Assembly (NCBI RefSeq): GCF_013403875.1
Contig: NZ_JACBNX010000028.1
Coordinates: 44,456-108,455 of the forward strand
Length of the DNA stretch: 64,000 nucleotides
Source: Burkholderia guangdongensis
Lineage (GTDB): Bacteria > Pseudomonadota > Gammaproteobacteria > Burkholderiales > Burkholderiaceae
Direction of reading: 5' to 3'
Made by a program: the position numbers and the translations under genes
The notes under the pieces: generated by a model
Told to the model about the DNA's origin: nothing
Databases searched by the model: none
The model's input: the letters and a program-made list of their open reading frames with translations, nothing else
Shown here: piece after piece, positions 37,307-46,235 of the stretch
Layout: every line of letters begins with the position of its first letter
Numbering within the stretch: position 1 is the stretch's first letter

Positions 37307-38154
37307 GCGCGCGCCTCCGCCGGTGCGTCGGCTTGCGCCGACTGCGCCCCTTGCACGTCAGACTGCGCATCAAAACGCGCGTCGCGCTTCTCGACGAACG
37401 CCGCGCGCGCCTCGCTCGAGTCCTGCGTCATGTACGCCTGCAGCGTGAAGCCCTGCTCCCAGCGGTACTTGTCCTCGAGATTGCCGTCCTCGACGCCGTT
37501 CAGCGCCTCCTTCGCGAGCCGCACCATCGCCGGGCTTTTCTCGGCGATCTTGCGCGCGATCGCGAGCGCCGCGTCGCGCAGGCCTTCGCGCGGCACGACC
37601 TGCTCGATCGCGCCGAGCCGGTATGCTTCGGCGGCGTCGATCATCTCGCCCGTGAAATACATCGCGCGGACCTTCTGCACGCCGAACAGACGCTGCAGAT
37701 GCGCACCGCCGCCCATCGCGCCGCGATCGATCTCCGGCACGCCGAAGCGCGCGCAGTCGGCCGCGACGACGATGTCCGCCGCGCCGCAGATGCCGATCCC
37801 GCCGCCGAGCACGAAGCCGTGCACCGCCGCGATCACCGGCTTCGGATTGCGGTGCACCGCGCGGAACGTCTCGTAGTTACCGGCGTTCACCGTCACGATC
37901 CGCTCCGGATGCGCGGCCAGTTCCTTGATGTCGACGCCCGCGCAGAAGCCGCGCCCCTCGCCGCGCACGACGATCACGCGCACGTCGTCGTCGCGGCCGA
38001 GCGCGTCGAGCGCGCCGGCGAGCGCGTGCCAGCCCTGCGCGTCGAGCGCGTTGACGGGCGGCTGGTCGATCACCAGTTCGGCGACGCCGTCGGCCCGGTC
38101 GATCCGGAACGGCTGCCTGCCGTTCGTCTCGCTCTTCTGAATGGATGCTGTCAT
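37303..38154 (-). CDS. echA20: EchA20-like ring D hydrolase of the enoyl-CoA hydratase family
   Basis: A 283-residue crotonase-fold protein. It shares with mycobacterial EchA20, from memory, QPPVNALDAQGWHAL, GRGFCAGVDIKELAA, VIAAVHGFVLGGGIGICGAAD, FGVPEIDRGAMGGGAHL and AKEALNGVEDG...YRWEQGFT. EchA20 opens ring D of HIEC-CoA rather than hydrating a double bond. The start at 38154 (Met-Thr-Ala-Ser-Ile) has GAAGAGG upstream; the frame is open further but lacks a start signal. The C-terminal 25 residues are Ala/Gln/Asp-rich. It overlaps the next dehydrogenase by 4 bp. Confidence 0.85.
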   Translation of the reverse strand: MTASIQKSETNGRQPFRIDRADGVAELVIDQPPVNALDAQGWHALAGALDALGRDDDVRVIVVRGEGRGFCAGVDIKELAAHPERIVTVNAGNYETFRAVHRNPKPVIAAVHGFVLGGGIGICGAADIVVAADCARFGVPEIDRGAMGGGAHLQRLFGVQKVRAMYFTGEMIDAAEAYRLGAIEQVVPREGLRDAALAIARKIAEKSPAMVRLAKEALNGVEDGNLEDKYRWEQGFTLQAYMTQDSSEARAAFVEKRDARFDAQSDVQGAQSAQADAPAEARA

Positions 38155-38203
38155 GTCGTCTGCCTCTTCCCCTGTCGTGTTCAGGTCGTCGTTCTCAGAT
38201 GGT

Positions 38204-39297
38204 TTACGCGGCCTGCTCGGCCGCCGCACTCGCCCCGGCACGCAGCGCCGCGATCGCATCGAGCCGCGCGATCGCTTCGTCGACGATTCGCGCGATCAGC
38301 GCGTCGCACGGCTCGATCGCGCCGATCATCGCGGCCGCCTGGCCGCTCGGCAGCACGCCTTCGTCCGGCTTGCCCTCGACGATCGCGCGCTGGATCAGGA
38401 ACGGCGCGTTCGCCGCCATCAGCGTCTGGCTCGCGGTGTAGTCGTGCTCGCGCAGCGCCTTCAGCGCGAGGCCGAGCATCTGGCCGGCGCGCAGCCCGTT
38501 CTGCTTGCGCCATGCGTCGGCCGTGCGCAGCGCGAACAGCGTGCGGCGCAGCGGCCCGAAGTGTTCAAGGCGCAGCAGGTACGGGTTGTCGATCATTCGC
38601 TGCGGCAGGCCGTCGAGCGCGTCGGACACGCGGATTTGCGCGGGATCGCCGACCGCGACGTAACGCTCGAGCGTCGTGCGCGGCACCGGCGACTCGGCGG
38701 TCATCAGGAAGCGCGTGCCCATCGCGATGCCGGCCGCGCCGTACGCGAGTGCGGCGGCGAGGCCGCGCCCGTCGAAAAAGCCGCCCGCCGCGACGACCGG
38801 CACCTTCACCGTGTCGAGCACCTTCGGCAGCAGCAGCGTGGTCGGCACCGAGCCCGTGTGGCCGCCGCCTTCGGCGCCCTGCACGGTCACGATGTCCGCG
38901 CCGAGCTCGACCGCCTTCGCCGCGTGCTTCGGCGCGCCGACGGTCGGCATGCACAGCACGCCGGCGTCCTTCAGGCGGCGGATCGTCTGCGCATCGGGGC
39001 CGCGGCCGTAGCTGACCGCGCGCAGCTTGTGCTCGATCGCGAGCTCGACGATCTGCGCGGCGTTCGGCTGGAACATGTGGAAGTTGATCCCGAACGGCCG
39101 GTCCGTCAGCAGCTTCACGCGCAGGATCTCGGTCTCGACGTGCTCCGGGTCGAGCGTCGCGCCCGCGAGAAAGCCGAAGCCGCCCGCGTTGCAGGTGGCC
39201 GCGACGAGCTTCGCGTCGGCCACCCAGCCCATCGCGGTCTGCACGATCGGGTAGCGGCAGCCGAGCAGGTCGGTCAGCGGCGTGGCAAGCGTCTTGC

Positions 39298-39301
<4 letters not shown>
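38204..39301 (-). CDS. ipdC: IpdC-like flavin-dependent reductase (nitronate monooxygenase family)
   Basis: A 365-residue TIM-barrel flavoprotein. Family landmarks are TPLTDLLGCRYPIVQTAMGWVADAKL, VQGAEGGGHTGSV, VVAAGGFFDGRGLAAAL and GIAMGTRFLMT, which bind FMN. It aligns from memory along its length with mycobacterial IpdC (Rv3553), the ring C/D enoyl-CoA reductase of this family. The ATG at 39301 overlaps the stop of the hydratase at 39298. Annotation pipelines usually call it nitronate monooxygenase, which is probably misleading here. Confidence 0.88.
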
Positions 39302-40302
<1,001 letters not shown>

Positions 40303-40310
40303 ATCGGACC

Positions 40311-41108
40311 TCATCCCCGGCGCGGAGCCGGATTGTTGCGCACGATCGCCGCGCGCAGGTTGTGCGGGTCGAGCGCGCGCACGATGCGCAGGTCGTCCGC
40401 GGTCGGCGGCGGCGTCGTGCCGAGCTCAGGATGCGCGACGAGCGGGAAGCCGGTCGCGTCCTGCACCTCGTCGAAGCTCACGCCCGGATGCAGCGAACGC
40501 ACGCGGATCGCGTGATCCGGCCCGCCGAAATCCATCACGCACAGATCGGTGACGATGCTGCGCAGATCGACGAACGTCTTCATCCCGGGCAGCTGGCGCG
40601 CCGGGTTGTAGCCGACGCTGCACACCATGTCGACTTCGCCTTCGACGAACGTGCGCTTGCCGTGGCCGCTCACGAAGAACGAGTTCGCGTGGTTGATGCT
40701 GTTGCCCGGGAAGCCGCGCGCACCGAGCAGTTGCGTCTTCGGGCGCGCGTGGTCGCCGCCGAGGCGCGAGATGTTCGCCTGGCCGAAGCGGTCGATCTGC
40801 GTCGGCATCACGAGCGCGTGGCGGCGGCCGTGCCACACGCAGTCGAACACGCGCTCGTACGTCATCCAGCCGCTCGCCTTCACGCGATAGCCGTCGGGGC
40901 GGGGCCCGAGCGGCACCGGCTCCTCGACGAGATACGCTTCGCCGTCCGTCAGCATCAGGCCGTTGTTGTACGCGAGGCGCGCGAGGCCCGCCGCGACGCG
41001 CGGGCCGGTACCGATGCCGGTCGCCAGCACTTCGCCGTCGTCGCGCCAGAGGCGCGCGGACGCGACGATCATCAGTTCCGCGAGGGAATGGTCGAGAGAA
41101 TCGCTCAC
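40311..41108 (-). CDS. ipdB: IpdB, beta subunit of ring C-opening CoA-transferase-like hydrolase
   Basis: A 265-residue class I CoA-transferase-type beta subunit. The core ATGIGTGPRVAAGLARL, NNGLMLTDGEAYLVEEPVPLG and the FVVD-like VDLRSIVTDLCVMDF segments match IpdB. IpdAB uses water to open ring C of COCHEA-CoA, the last ring cleavage of steroid breakdown. It is 10 bp after ipdA. A two-gene ipdAB set next to ipdC, echA20 and fadA6 homologues is diagnostic of the HIP branch. Confidence 0.9.
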   Translation of the reverse strand: MSDSLDHSLAELMIVASARLWRDDGEVLATGIGTGPRVAAGLARLAYNNGLMLTDGEAYLVEEPVPLGPRPDGYRVKASGWMTYERVFDCVWHGRRHALVMPTQIDRFGQANISRLGGDHARPKTQLLGARGFPGNSINHANSFFVSGHGKRTFVEGEVDMVCSVGYNPARQLPGMKTFVDLRSIVTDLCVMDFGGPDHAIRVRSLHPGVSFDEVQDATGFPLVAHPELGTTPPPTADDLRIVRALDPHNLRAAIVRNNPAPRRG

Positions 41109-41118
41109 AGGCGCTCCT

Positions 41119-42006
41119 TTACAGAATCGGCAACGGCAGCGCCGTCACTTGCGACAGACCGCCGACACCTTCGAGGTACTGGCGTTCGTCCTGGCCCACG
41201 ACGTCGCGCAGATACGCGGCGGCTTGTGCGTCGTCCTCCGCGCTCGCGCAGTACGCGCGCAGATGCGGCAGGTCCCAGCCGTACGCAGGCGCGCACGACG
41301 TCGGATGCGCGCCGCCCGGCGCGTGCACGACGCCCGTCACGAGCGAGCGCTCGAACGGATTGCGGCGCGCGGCGGCGAGGTCGTCGCTCGCGAGCGATGC
41401 GTCGACCGTCTCCGCCGATACGTAGCAGCGCTTCGCGGCGCGCGCGAACCACGCGTCGAAGAACGGATCGGGACCGTCGATCCGCGTGTTGCCGGCGCGG
41501 TCCGCGGCGTTCACGTGCAGGAGCGCCGCGTCGAGCTCGAGCGCCGGCATCGCGAGCAGCGTCTCGCCATCGCTATACGGCGACTGGACGGTGCGCAGCT
41601 CGGGCGCCTGATCGAGCAGCGCGGTGCCGAGGCCGACGCGCGTCGGCAGGAACGGCAGCCGCGCGGCGGCCGCGCGCAGGCCGAGCTGCAGCATCCCTTC
41701 GTCGAGTTCGAGCACGTCGATGCGGCCCTGCTCGCGTGCACGGCGGAAGTGCGGCTCGAGCGGAATCACGTCGAGCGACACGAAGCCGAAGACCACCTTG
41801 CGCACCTTGCCCGCCGCGCACAGCAGGCCGACGTCGGCGCCGCCGTACGCGACGATCGTCAGGTCCTTCAGGTTGGAGCGCGCGATTTCGCGCACGAGCG
41901 CCATCGGCTTGCGGCGCGGGCCCCAACCGCCGATGCCGATCGTCATCCCGTCGGCGAGCTGCGCGATCACGTCGCGCGCGGTCATCTGTTTGTCGAGTGG
42001 TTTCAT
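41119..42006 (-). CDS. ipdA: IpdA, alpha subunit of ring C-opening CoA-transferase-like hydrolase
   Basis: A 295-residue CoA-transferase alpha-type subunit. It has the CoA-binding GIGGWGPRRKPMALVREI, AYGGADVGLL and VFGFVSLDVIPLEPHFRRA. The stretch VLELDEGML contains Glu100 and Glu103; one of these should correspond to the catalytic Glu105 of mycobacterial IpdA (inferred from motif position). With IpdB it forms the COCHEA-CoA hydrolase. It lies 9 bp after hsaC, so ring A/B and ring C/D genes share this operon. Confidence 0.9.
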   Translation of the reverse strand: MKPLDKQMTARDVIAQLADGMTIGIGGWGPRRKPMALVREIARSNLKDLTIVAYGGADVGLLCAAGKVRKVVFGFVSLDVIPLEPHFRRAREQGRIDVLELDEGMLQLGLRAAAARLPFLPTRVGLGTALLDQAPELRTVQSPYSDGETLLAMPALELDAALLHVNAADRAGNTRIDGPDPFFDAWFARAAKRCYVSAETVDASLASDDLAAARRNPFERSLVTGVVHAPGGAHPTSCAPAYGWDLPHLRAYCASAEDDAQAAAYLRDVVGQDERQYLEGVGGLSQVTALPLPIL

Positions 42007-42015
42007 CGTCGTGCG

Positions 42016-42912
42016 TTACCGGTATCCGATGCTGAAGTCGTGGCCCCACTGGCTGACCTTCGTCGCCTCGAACACGGTGTGCCGCGACCAGTCGACGGTC
42101 AGCCCGCCGAAGCCGTATTCGAGATCGAAGCCGCCGGGGGTCTTCATGTAGAACGAGATCATCTGGTCGTTGCAGTGCCGGCCGAGCGTCGCGGACAGCT
42201 TCACGTCGTGCGCGACGGCGCGGTCGAGCCCACGGCCGACCTCGTCCATCGAGTCGACCTCGGCCATCACGTGCACGCAGCCCGACGGCATGGCCATTTC
42301 GAACAGCGCGAGGCTGTGATGGCGCGCGTTGCGGCAGTGCATGAAGTGGATGCGCTTCTCCGGCTCGGCCGGATCGGGCGTGAACTTCACGCGGTAGATG
42401 TCGGACAGCTCGAAGCCGAGCACCTCGCGCACGAACGTGTCGGTCGCGTCGAACTGCGGCGCGGGCAGCACCGCGTGGCCGAGCCCCATGTCGCCGGTCA
42501 CGAAGCGCGACACGCCGATCGGCGACGCGAAGCGGCGGAAGTCGCAGCGCGCGCCCCAGTACAGCTCGTGGCGGTTGCCGGACGGATCGGTACACGACGC
42601 CATCGCCTGCACGCGGCGCAGCGCGGCTTCTTCGGGCGTCGCGCGGACCGGATCGGCGCCGGCGCGCGCGAGCGCCGCGCAGGCGGCGTCGAATGCGGCT
42701 TCGTCGGCGAGCTCCCAGCCGGACGCGAAATAGCGATCGGCGCCGCCGGGAACGATCAGGTAGCGGAAATCGCGCTCGTCCATTTTCAGGTACAGCGCGC
42801 CACCGGGCGCGTCGAGCGCCTGCATGCCCAGCACGTCCTCCGCGTAGCGGCGCCACGCATCGACGTGCGTCGCCTCCACGACGGCATAGCCGAGCGCACG
42901 AACATCGATCAT
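42016..42912 (-). CDS. hsaC: 3,4-DHSA extradiol dioxygenase
   Basis: A 298-residue two-domain type I extradiol dioxygenase. The iron ligands are His146 (GLGHAVL), His214 (CVHVMAEV) and Glu265 (DLEYGF). Second-shell His198/199 and Tyr255 (SFYMKTPGG) are also present. It cleaves the catechol 3,4-DHSA made by HsaAB to 4,9-DSHA, the HsaD substrate. The Comamonas name is tesB. The ATG at 42912 follows GGAGGAGG. It is the first gene of the minus-strand run of about 20 kb that ends with kshA. A candidate operator lies 72-91 bp upstream. Confidence 0.93.
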   Translation of the reverse strand: MIDVRALGYAVVEATHVDAWRRYAEDVLGMQALDAPGGALYLKMDERDFRYLIVPGGADRYFASGWELADEAAFDAACAALARAGADPVRATPEEAALRRVQAMASCTDPSGNRHELYWGARCDFRRFASPIGVSRFVTGDMGLGHAVLPAPQFDATDTFVREVLGFELSDIYRVKFTPDPAEPEKRIHFMHCRNARHHSLALFEMAMPSGCVHVMAEVDSMDEVGRGLDRAVAHDVKLSATLGRHCNDQMISFYMKTPGGFDLEYGFGGLTVDWSRHTVFEATKVSQWGHDFSIGYR

Positions 42913-42980
42913 GTCGGCCTCCTCCAGTTCGGTTCAGAATGCGTTGTTGGTGAAACGATTCTGGCCGGACGGGGAGGGCG

Positions 42981-43430
42981 TTACATCGTCTGTTGGGACG
43001 AGAGGTGGGGGAAACGCGTAAACGGATTCACGAACCTCACGCCGGTGTTCGCGAAGTCGTCGACATTGCGCGTGACGACGGTGAGGTCGTGAATCAACGC
43101 GGTCGCGGCAATCAGCTTGTCCAGTGCATGCTGCGGATTCGGCGCGCGAAGATGCCCCCACAGCTGACCGATTTCGGCATCGACGGACAGAATGTTCGAC
43201 GCGTAGTCGCGCATGATCGTCGCCAGCCACGTGTCGAGCATCGACGCCTGCCGCGCATCGCCCCGATGGCGGATCATCTCGACGCCGCGCCGCAGCTCGG
43301 AAAGGGTGACGACGGACAGGTACAGCGGGCTCGCGTCGCCTTCGGCTTCACGAAAGAACGCCCGCACGCCCTTGTTCGCCCGGGGCCCTTTCCTGATTTC
43401 GCTGATGACGTTCGTATCAATCAAATACAC
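42981..43430 (-). CDS. fitB: FitB/VapC-type PIN-domain toxin
   Basis: A 149-residue PIN-domain ribonuclease with a GTG start at 43430. The acidic site is Asp5 (IDTNVISE), Glu45 (TLSELRRG), Asp104 (ALDKLIAATA) and Asp124/125 (RNVDDF). The antitoxin stop lies 14 bp inside its 5' end, which couples the two genes. FitB-type toxins normally end shortly after the TGVRFVNPF motif. Here about 12 more residues run on through what appears to be hsaC promoter DNA. It should cleave RNA when not bound by its antitoxin. Confidence 0.9.
   Translation of the reverse strand: MYLIDTNVISEIRKGPRANKGVRAFFREAEGDASPLYLSVVTLSELRRGVEMIRHRGDARQASMLDTWLATIMRDYASNILSVDAEIGQLWGHLRAPNPQHALDKLIAATALIHDLTVVTRNVDDFANTGVRFVNPFTRFPHLSSQQTM
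42984..43003. promoter_or_regulatory. candidate LuxR-type operator upstream of hsaC
   Basis: CATCGTCT-GTTG-GGACGAGA matches 13 of 16 arm positions of the dyad at 54153-54172. It lies 72-91 bp upstream of the hsaC ATG. It is embedded in the last codons of the FitB-like toxin gene, whose stop codon abuts it. A near-identical core (ACATCGTCTGTT then GGA) recurs at 52226-52241. Confidence 0.5.
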
Positions 43431-43653
43431 GCCTGGCCTCGCCGGAGTCCTGCATGCGCTCGAAATCCGCGTCCTCGCCGACGCTCGGCATGCTCGCGAG
43501 CACTTCCGCGAAGGTTCTGCGCTTGGGCCGGCCCAGCGCCTGCGCGAGAATCGCGCGATGTTCGGCCTCCGCGCTCCGGCCATGTGCCGCAGCCTGCTCG
43601 CGCAGGCTCTGAACGATACTTTCATCCACGTTTCGCACCAATAGGTTCGCCAT
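43417..43653 (-). CDS. fitA: FitA-type ribbon-helix-helix antitoxin
   Basis: A 78-residue antitoxin. The N-terminal NLLVRNVDESIVQSLREQAA is the ribbon-helix-helix DNA-binding domain of FitA/StbC proteins. The tail, with SMPSVGEDADFERMQD, would wrap the toxin. The ATG at 43653 has GGAGGA upstream. It overlaps the toxin gene by 14 bp. As in other type II systems the complex should repress its own promoter through the inverted repeat at 43671-43689. Confidence 0.9.
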   Translation of the reverse strand: MANLLVRNVDESIVQSLREQAAAHGRSAEAEHRAILAQALGRPKRRTFAEVLASMPSVGEDADFERMQDSGEARRVFD

Positions 43654-43670
43654 ACATCCTCCTGCCTGAA

Positions 43671-43689
43671 GTGATATCAATGCTATCAC
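43671..43689. promoter_or_regulatory. inverted repeat operator of the fitAB module
   Basis: GTGATA-N7-TATCAC lies 18-36 bp upstream of the fitA start in an AT-rich patch unlike the GC-rich surroundings. A third TATCAC half-site is at 43715-43720. Autorepression by the FitAB complex is the expected use. Confidence 0.7.
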
Positions 43690-43722
43690 CAAGCAAGCGA
43701 AATGCAAGCATTGTTATCACCC

Positions 43723-43740
43723 CGATCTCGATCGAGATCG
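43723..43740. other. 18-bp perfect palindrome
   Basis: CGATCTCGATCGAGATCG is self-complementary over 18 bp. It lies between the fitAB operator and the end of the SDR gene at 43785. It has no T-run. It could be a protein binding site or the scar of the toxin-antitoxin insertion. Confidence 0.4.
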
Positions 43741-43784
43741 CCCGGATGCGTGCCGATGGATGAATCCCGGAAAGCCGTCCCGCG

Positions 43785-44576
43785 CTATAAACCGTACCCA
43801 CCGGACACATTGATCTGCTGTCCGGTAATGTAAGCCGCATCGTCGGATGCGAGGAACACGGCCGTTCGGCCAACGTCCGCGGCCTTGCCCCAGCGCTTGA
43901 GCGCGAGCATCTTCATCGTCTCGTCGATCCACGCCTGATCGAACTGCCCCTGCTCGAGCAACACGGGGAACATCCCCGCCTCGATCACGCCGACCAGAAT
44001 CGAGTTCGCGCGGATGTCGTGGCGCCCCTCCTCGCGCGCGAGGCCCCTGATCAGCGATTCGTTCGCCGCCTTCGGGGCGACCGACAGCCCGTCGCGATCC
44101 GGCCAGCGCAGGTGGCCCGCCGAGCCGAGCGCGACGAACGAGCCGCCGCCCGCCGCGCGAAAGTGCGGCAGCGCCGCCTTCGCCGCATTGAAGAACCCGA
44201 TCGTCTCGACCTCGATCGCGCGCCGCCAGTCGTCGGCCGTCATCTCGGCGATCAGCCGCTGGTTCACGAGCGGCCCCGCCGCCCACACGATCGTATGGAT
44301 GCGTCCGTGCACGTCGATCGCGGCGTCGAGCGCCGCCGCGATCTGCGCGGGATCGGTCACGTCGGCCCGATGCGTGCTCGCCTTCACGCCCTCGCCGCGA
44401 ATCGACGCGGCGACCCGCTCGGCGACATCCGCCTTGCTGCGATACCCGACGGCGACCGGCACCCCGGCGCGCCCGAACTCGAGCGCGACGCCCTGCCCGA
44501 TCCCGCCGCTGCCGCCGAACACCAGCGCGGCGCCATCCGGAAACGACCTGTCGTTGCTCATCCTTTTGTCGCTCAT
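43785..44576 (-). CDS. SDR-like protein with substituted catalytic tyrosine
   Basis: A 263-residue SDR-fold protein: FGGSGGIGQGVALEFGRAG at the cofactor site and TGQQINVSGGYGL at the end. The catalytic block reads ALGSAGHLRWPDRDGLSVAPKAANE: Ser stands where the Tyr of YxxxK is expected. It may be inactive, use another residue, or bind without redox. Start: ATG at 44576 with GAGAGG upstream; an ATG at 44561 is the alternative. It is the last gene of the LLM-hsaA-kstD-hsaB-kshB-fadD3 run. Function unknown; steroid context is clear. Confidence 0.82.
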   Translation of the reverse strand: MSDKRMSNDRSFPDGAALVFGGSGGIGQGVALEFGRAGVPVAVGYRSKADVAERVAASIRGEGVKASTHRADVTDPAQIAAALDAAIDVHGRIHTIVWAAGPLVNQRLIAEMTADDWRRAIEVETIGFFNAAKAALPHFRAAGGGSFVALGSAGHLRWPDRDGLSVAPKAANESLIRGLAREEGRHDIRANSILVGVIEAGMFPVLLEQGQFDQAWIDETMKMLALKRWGKAADVGRTAVFLASDDAAYITGQQINVSGGYGL

Positions 44577-44592
44577 CCGCCTCTCCCCGATC

Positions 44593-46188
44593 TCACGCCG
44601 CGCCGTGCGCCGTCGCGCGCAGCTGATACTTGAGCACCTTGCCCGCCGCGCTCGTCGGCAACTGCTCGACGAACGTGAACGCGCGCGGCACCTTGTAGTT
44701 CGCCATGTTGCGCCGCGCCCAGTCGGAGAGCTCGTCCGCGCTCGCGCGCGCGCCCGGGCGCAGCACCACGTACGCGTGGCCGACCTCGCCGAGCCGCGTG
44801 TCCGGCACGCCGATCAGCGCGACCTGCGCGATCGCCGGATGCGCGGTCAGGAGCCGCTCGATCTCCGCCGGATAGCAGTTGAAGCCGCCGACGATGAACA
44901 TGTCCTTGATCCGGTCGGTGATCCGCAGATTGCCGTGCTCGTCGACGCAGCCGACGTCGCCGGTATGCAGCCAGCCGTCGGCGTCGACGGTCTCGCGCGT
45001 CGCGTCCGGCTGGTTGAAGTAGCCGCGCATCACGTTGTAGCCGCGCACGCGGATCTCGCCGGTTTCGTTGGCCCCGAGCGCCACGCCGTCCGGCCCCGCG
45101 ATGCGCAGCTCGACGCCCGGCATCGCCCGGCCCGACGTGGTCGCGACCGTCTGCGCGTCGTCGCCGTGCCGGCACAGCGTCGCGAACCCGCACGATTCGG
45201 TCAGCCCGTACCCGGTCAGCACGGTCTCGAAGCCGAGCTCGTCGCGCATCCGCTCGATCAGGCTCGGCGCGATCGCCGCCGCACCCGTCACCGCGATCCG
45301 CAGCGACGACAGATCGAGCGTCGCGCGCGCCGGCGCATCGAGCAGCGCGTAATAGAGCGTCGGCGGGCCCGGCAGCACCGACACGCGCTCGTCGGCGACG
45401 CGGCGCAGCACGTCGTCCGGCTGGAACACCAGATGCGGCAGCACCGTCGCGCCGCACGACAGCGCGGCGAGCCAGCCCGCCTTGTAGCCGAACGTGTGGA
45501 AGAACGGATTGACGATCAGATAGCGGTCGTGCTGCGCGACGCCGGTGATCTTCCCCCAGTCCTGCACCGCGCGCAGATTCTGCCCGTGCGTCGTCATCAC
45601 GCCCTTCGGGCGGCCCGTCGTGCCCGACGTGAACATCAGGTCCATCACCGTGTCCGGCGTGACCGCGGCCGCCCGGTCGCGCACCGCGTCGGGCGGCACC
45701 CGCGCGCCCAGCGCGACGAACCCGCTCCACGTGTCGTCGTGCGCGCCGCCGGCCGGCGCCCCGTCGAACACGATCACGCGTTCGAGCGTCGCCGGCCGGT
45801 GCGGCGCGAGCATCTCCGGATACGATTCGCCGAGGAACGTGCCGCAGCAGAACAGCAGCCGCGCGCCGCTGTCCTGCAGAATGCCGCCGGCTTCGATCCC
45901 CTTCATCCGCGTGTTGACCGGCACGAGCACCGCGCCGACGCTATGGATTGCCAGCGCCGCGACGATCCACTGCGGCAGGTTCGGCGCCCAGATCGCGATC
46001 CGGTCGCCCGGCTCGATGCCGCTCGCGAGCAGCGCGCGCGCCGCCTCGATGCGGGCCGCGTCGAGCTCCGCGTAGGTCAGCCGGCCATGCTCGGATTCGA
46101 TCGCCGGATGCGCGCCGTGGCGCGCGGCGGCCCGCGCGATCAGCGCGGGCGTGGTCAGGGTGTCGTCGTTGTGCGTCATCGTCTGCAT
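44593..46188 (-). CDS. fadD3: FadD3-like acyl-CoA synthetase (HIP-CoA ligase)
   Basis: A 531-residue AMP-forming acyl-CoA ligase. The P-loop-like MFTSGTTGRPKGV, the VLTGYGLTESCG adenylate motif, GWLHTGDVG and the catalytic Lys near the end in SAAGKVLKYQL are all intact. In this context it should activate the propionate side chain of HIP acid with CoA, the entry to ring C/D degradation. The start is uncertain: ATG at 46188 or 46179, neither with a good ribosome site. It lies between kshB and the Tyr-less SDR. Confidence 0.88.
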   Translation of the reverse strand: MQTMTHNDDTLTTPALIARAAARHGAHPAIESEHGRLTYAELDAARIEAARALLASGIEPGDRIAIWAPNLPQWIVAALAIHSVGAVLVPVNTRMKGIEAGGILQDSGARLLFCCGTFLGESYPEMLAPHRPATLERVIVFDGAPAGGAHDDTWSGFVALGARVPPDAVRDRAAAVTPDTVMDLMFTSGTTGRPKGVMTTHGQNLRAVQDWGKITGVAQHDRYLIVNPFFHTFGYKAGWLAALSCGATVLPHLVFQPDDVLRRVADERVSVLPGPPTLYYALLDAPARATLDLSSLRIAVTGAAAIAPSLIERMRDELGFETVLTGYGLTESCGFATLCRHGDDAQTVATTSGRAMPGVELRIAGPDGVALGANETGEIRVRGYNVMRGYFNQPDATRETVDADGWLHTGDVGCVDEHGNLRITDRIKDMFIVGGFNCYPAEIERLLTAHPAIAQVALIGVPDTRLGEVGHAYVVLRPGARASADELSDWARRNMANYKVPRAFTFVEQLPTSAAGKVLKYQLRATAHGAA

Positions 46189-46235
46189 CGCTACGGAGGA
46201 AATGCCGCGCGCGCCGCCCGCCGGCGCGCGACGGC

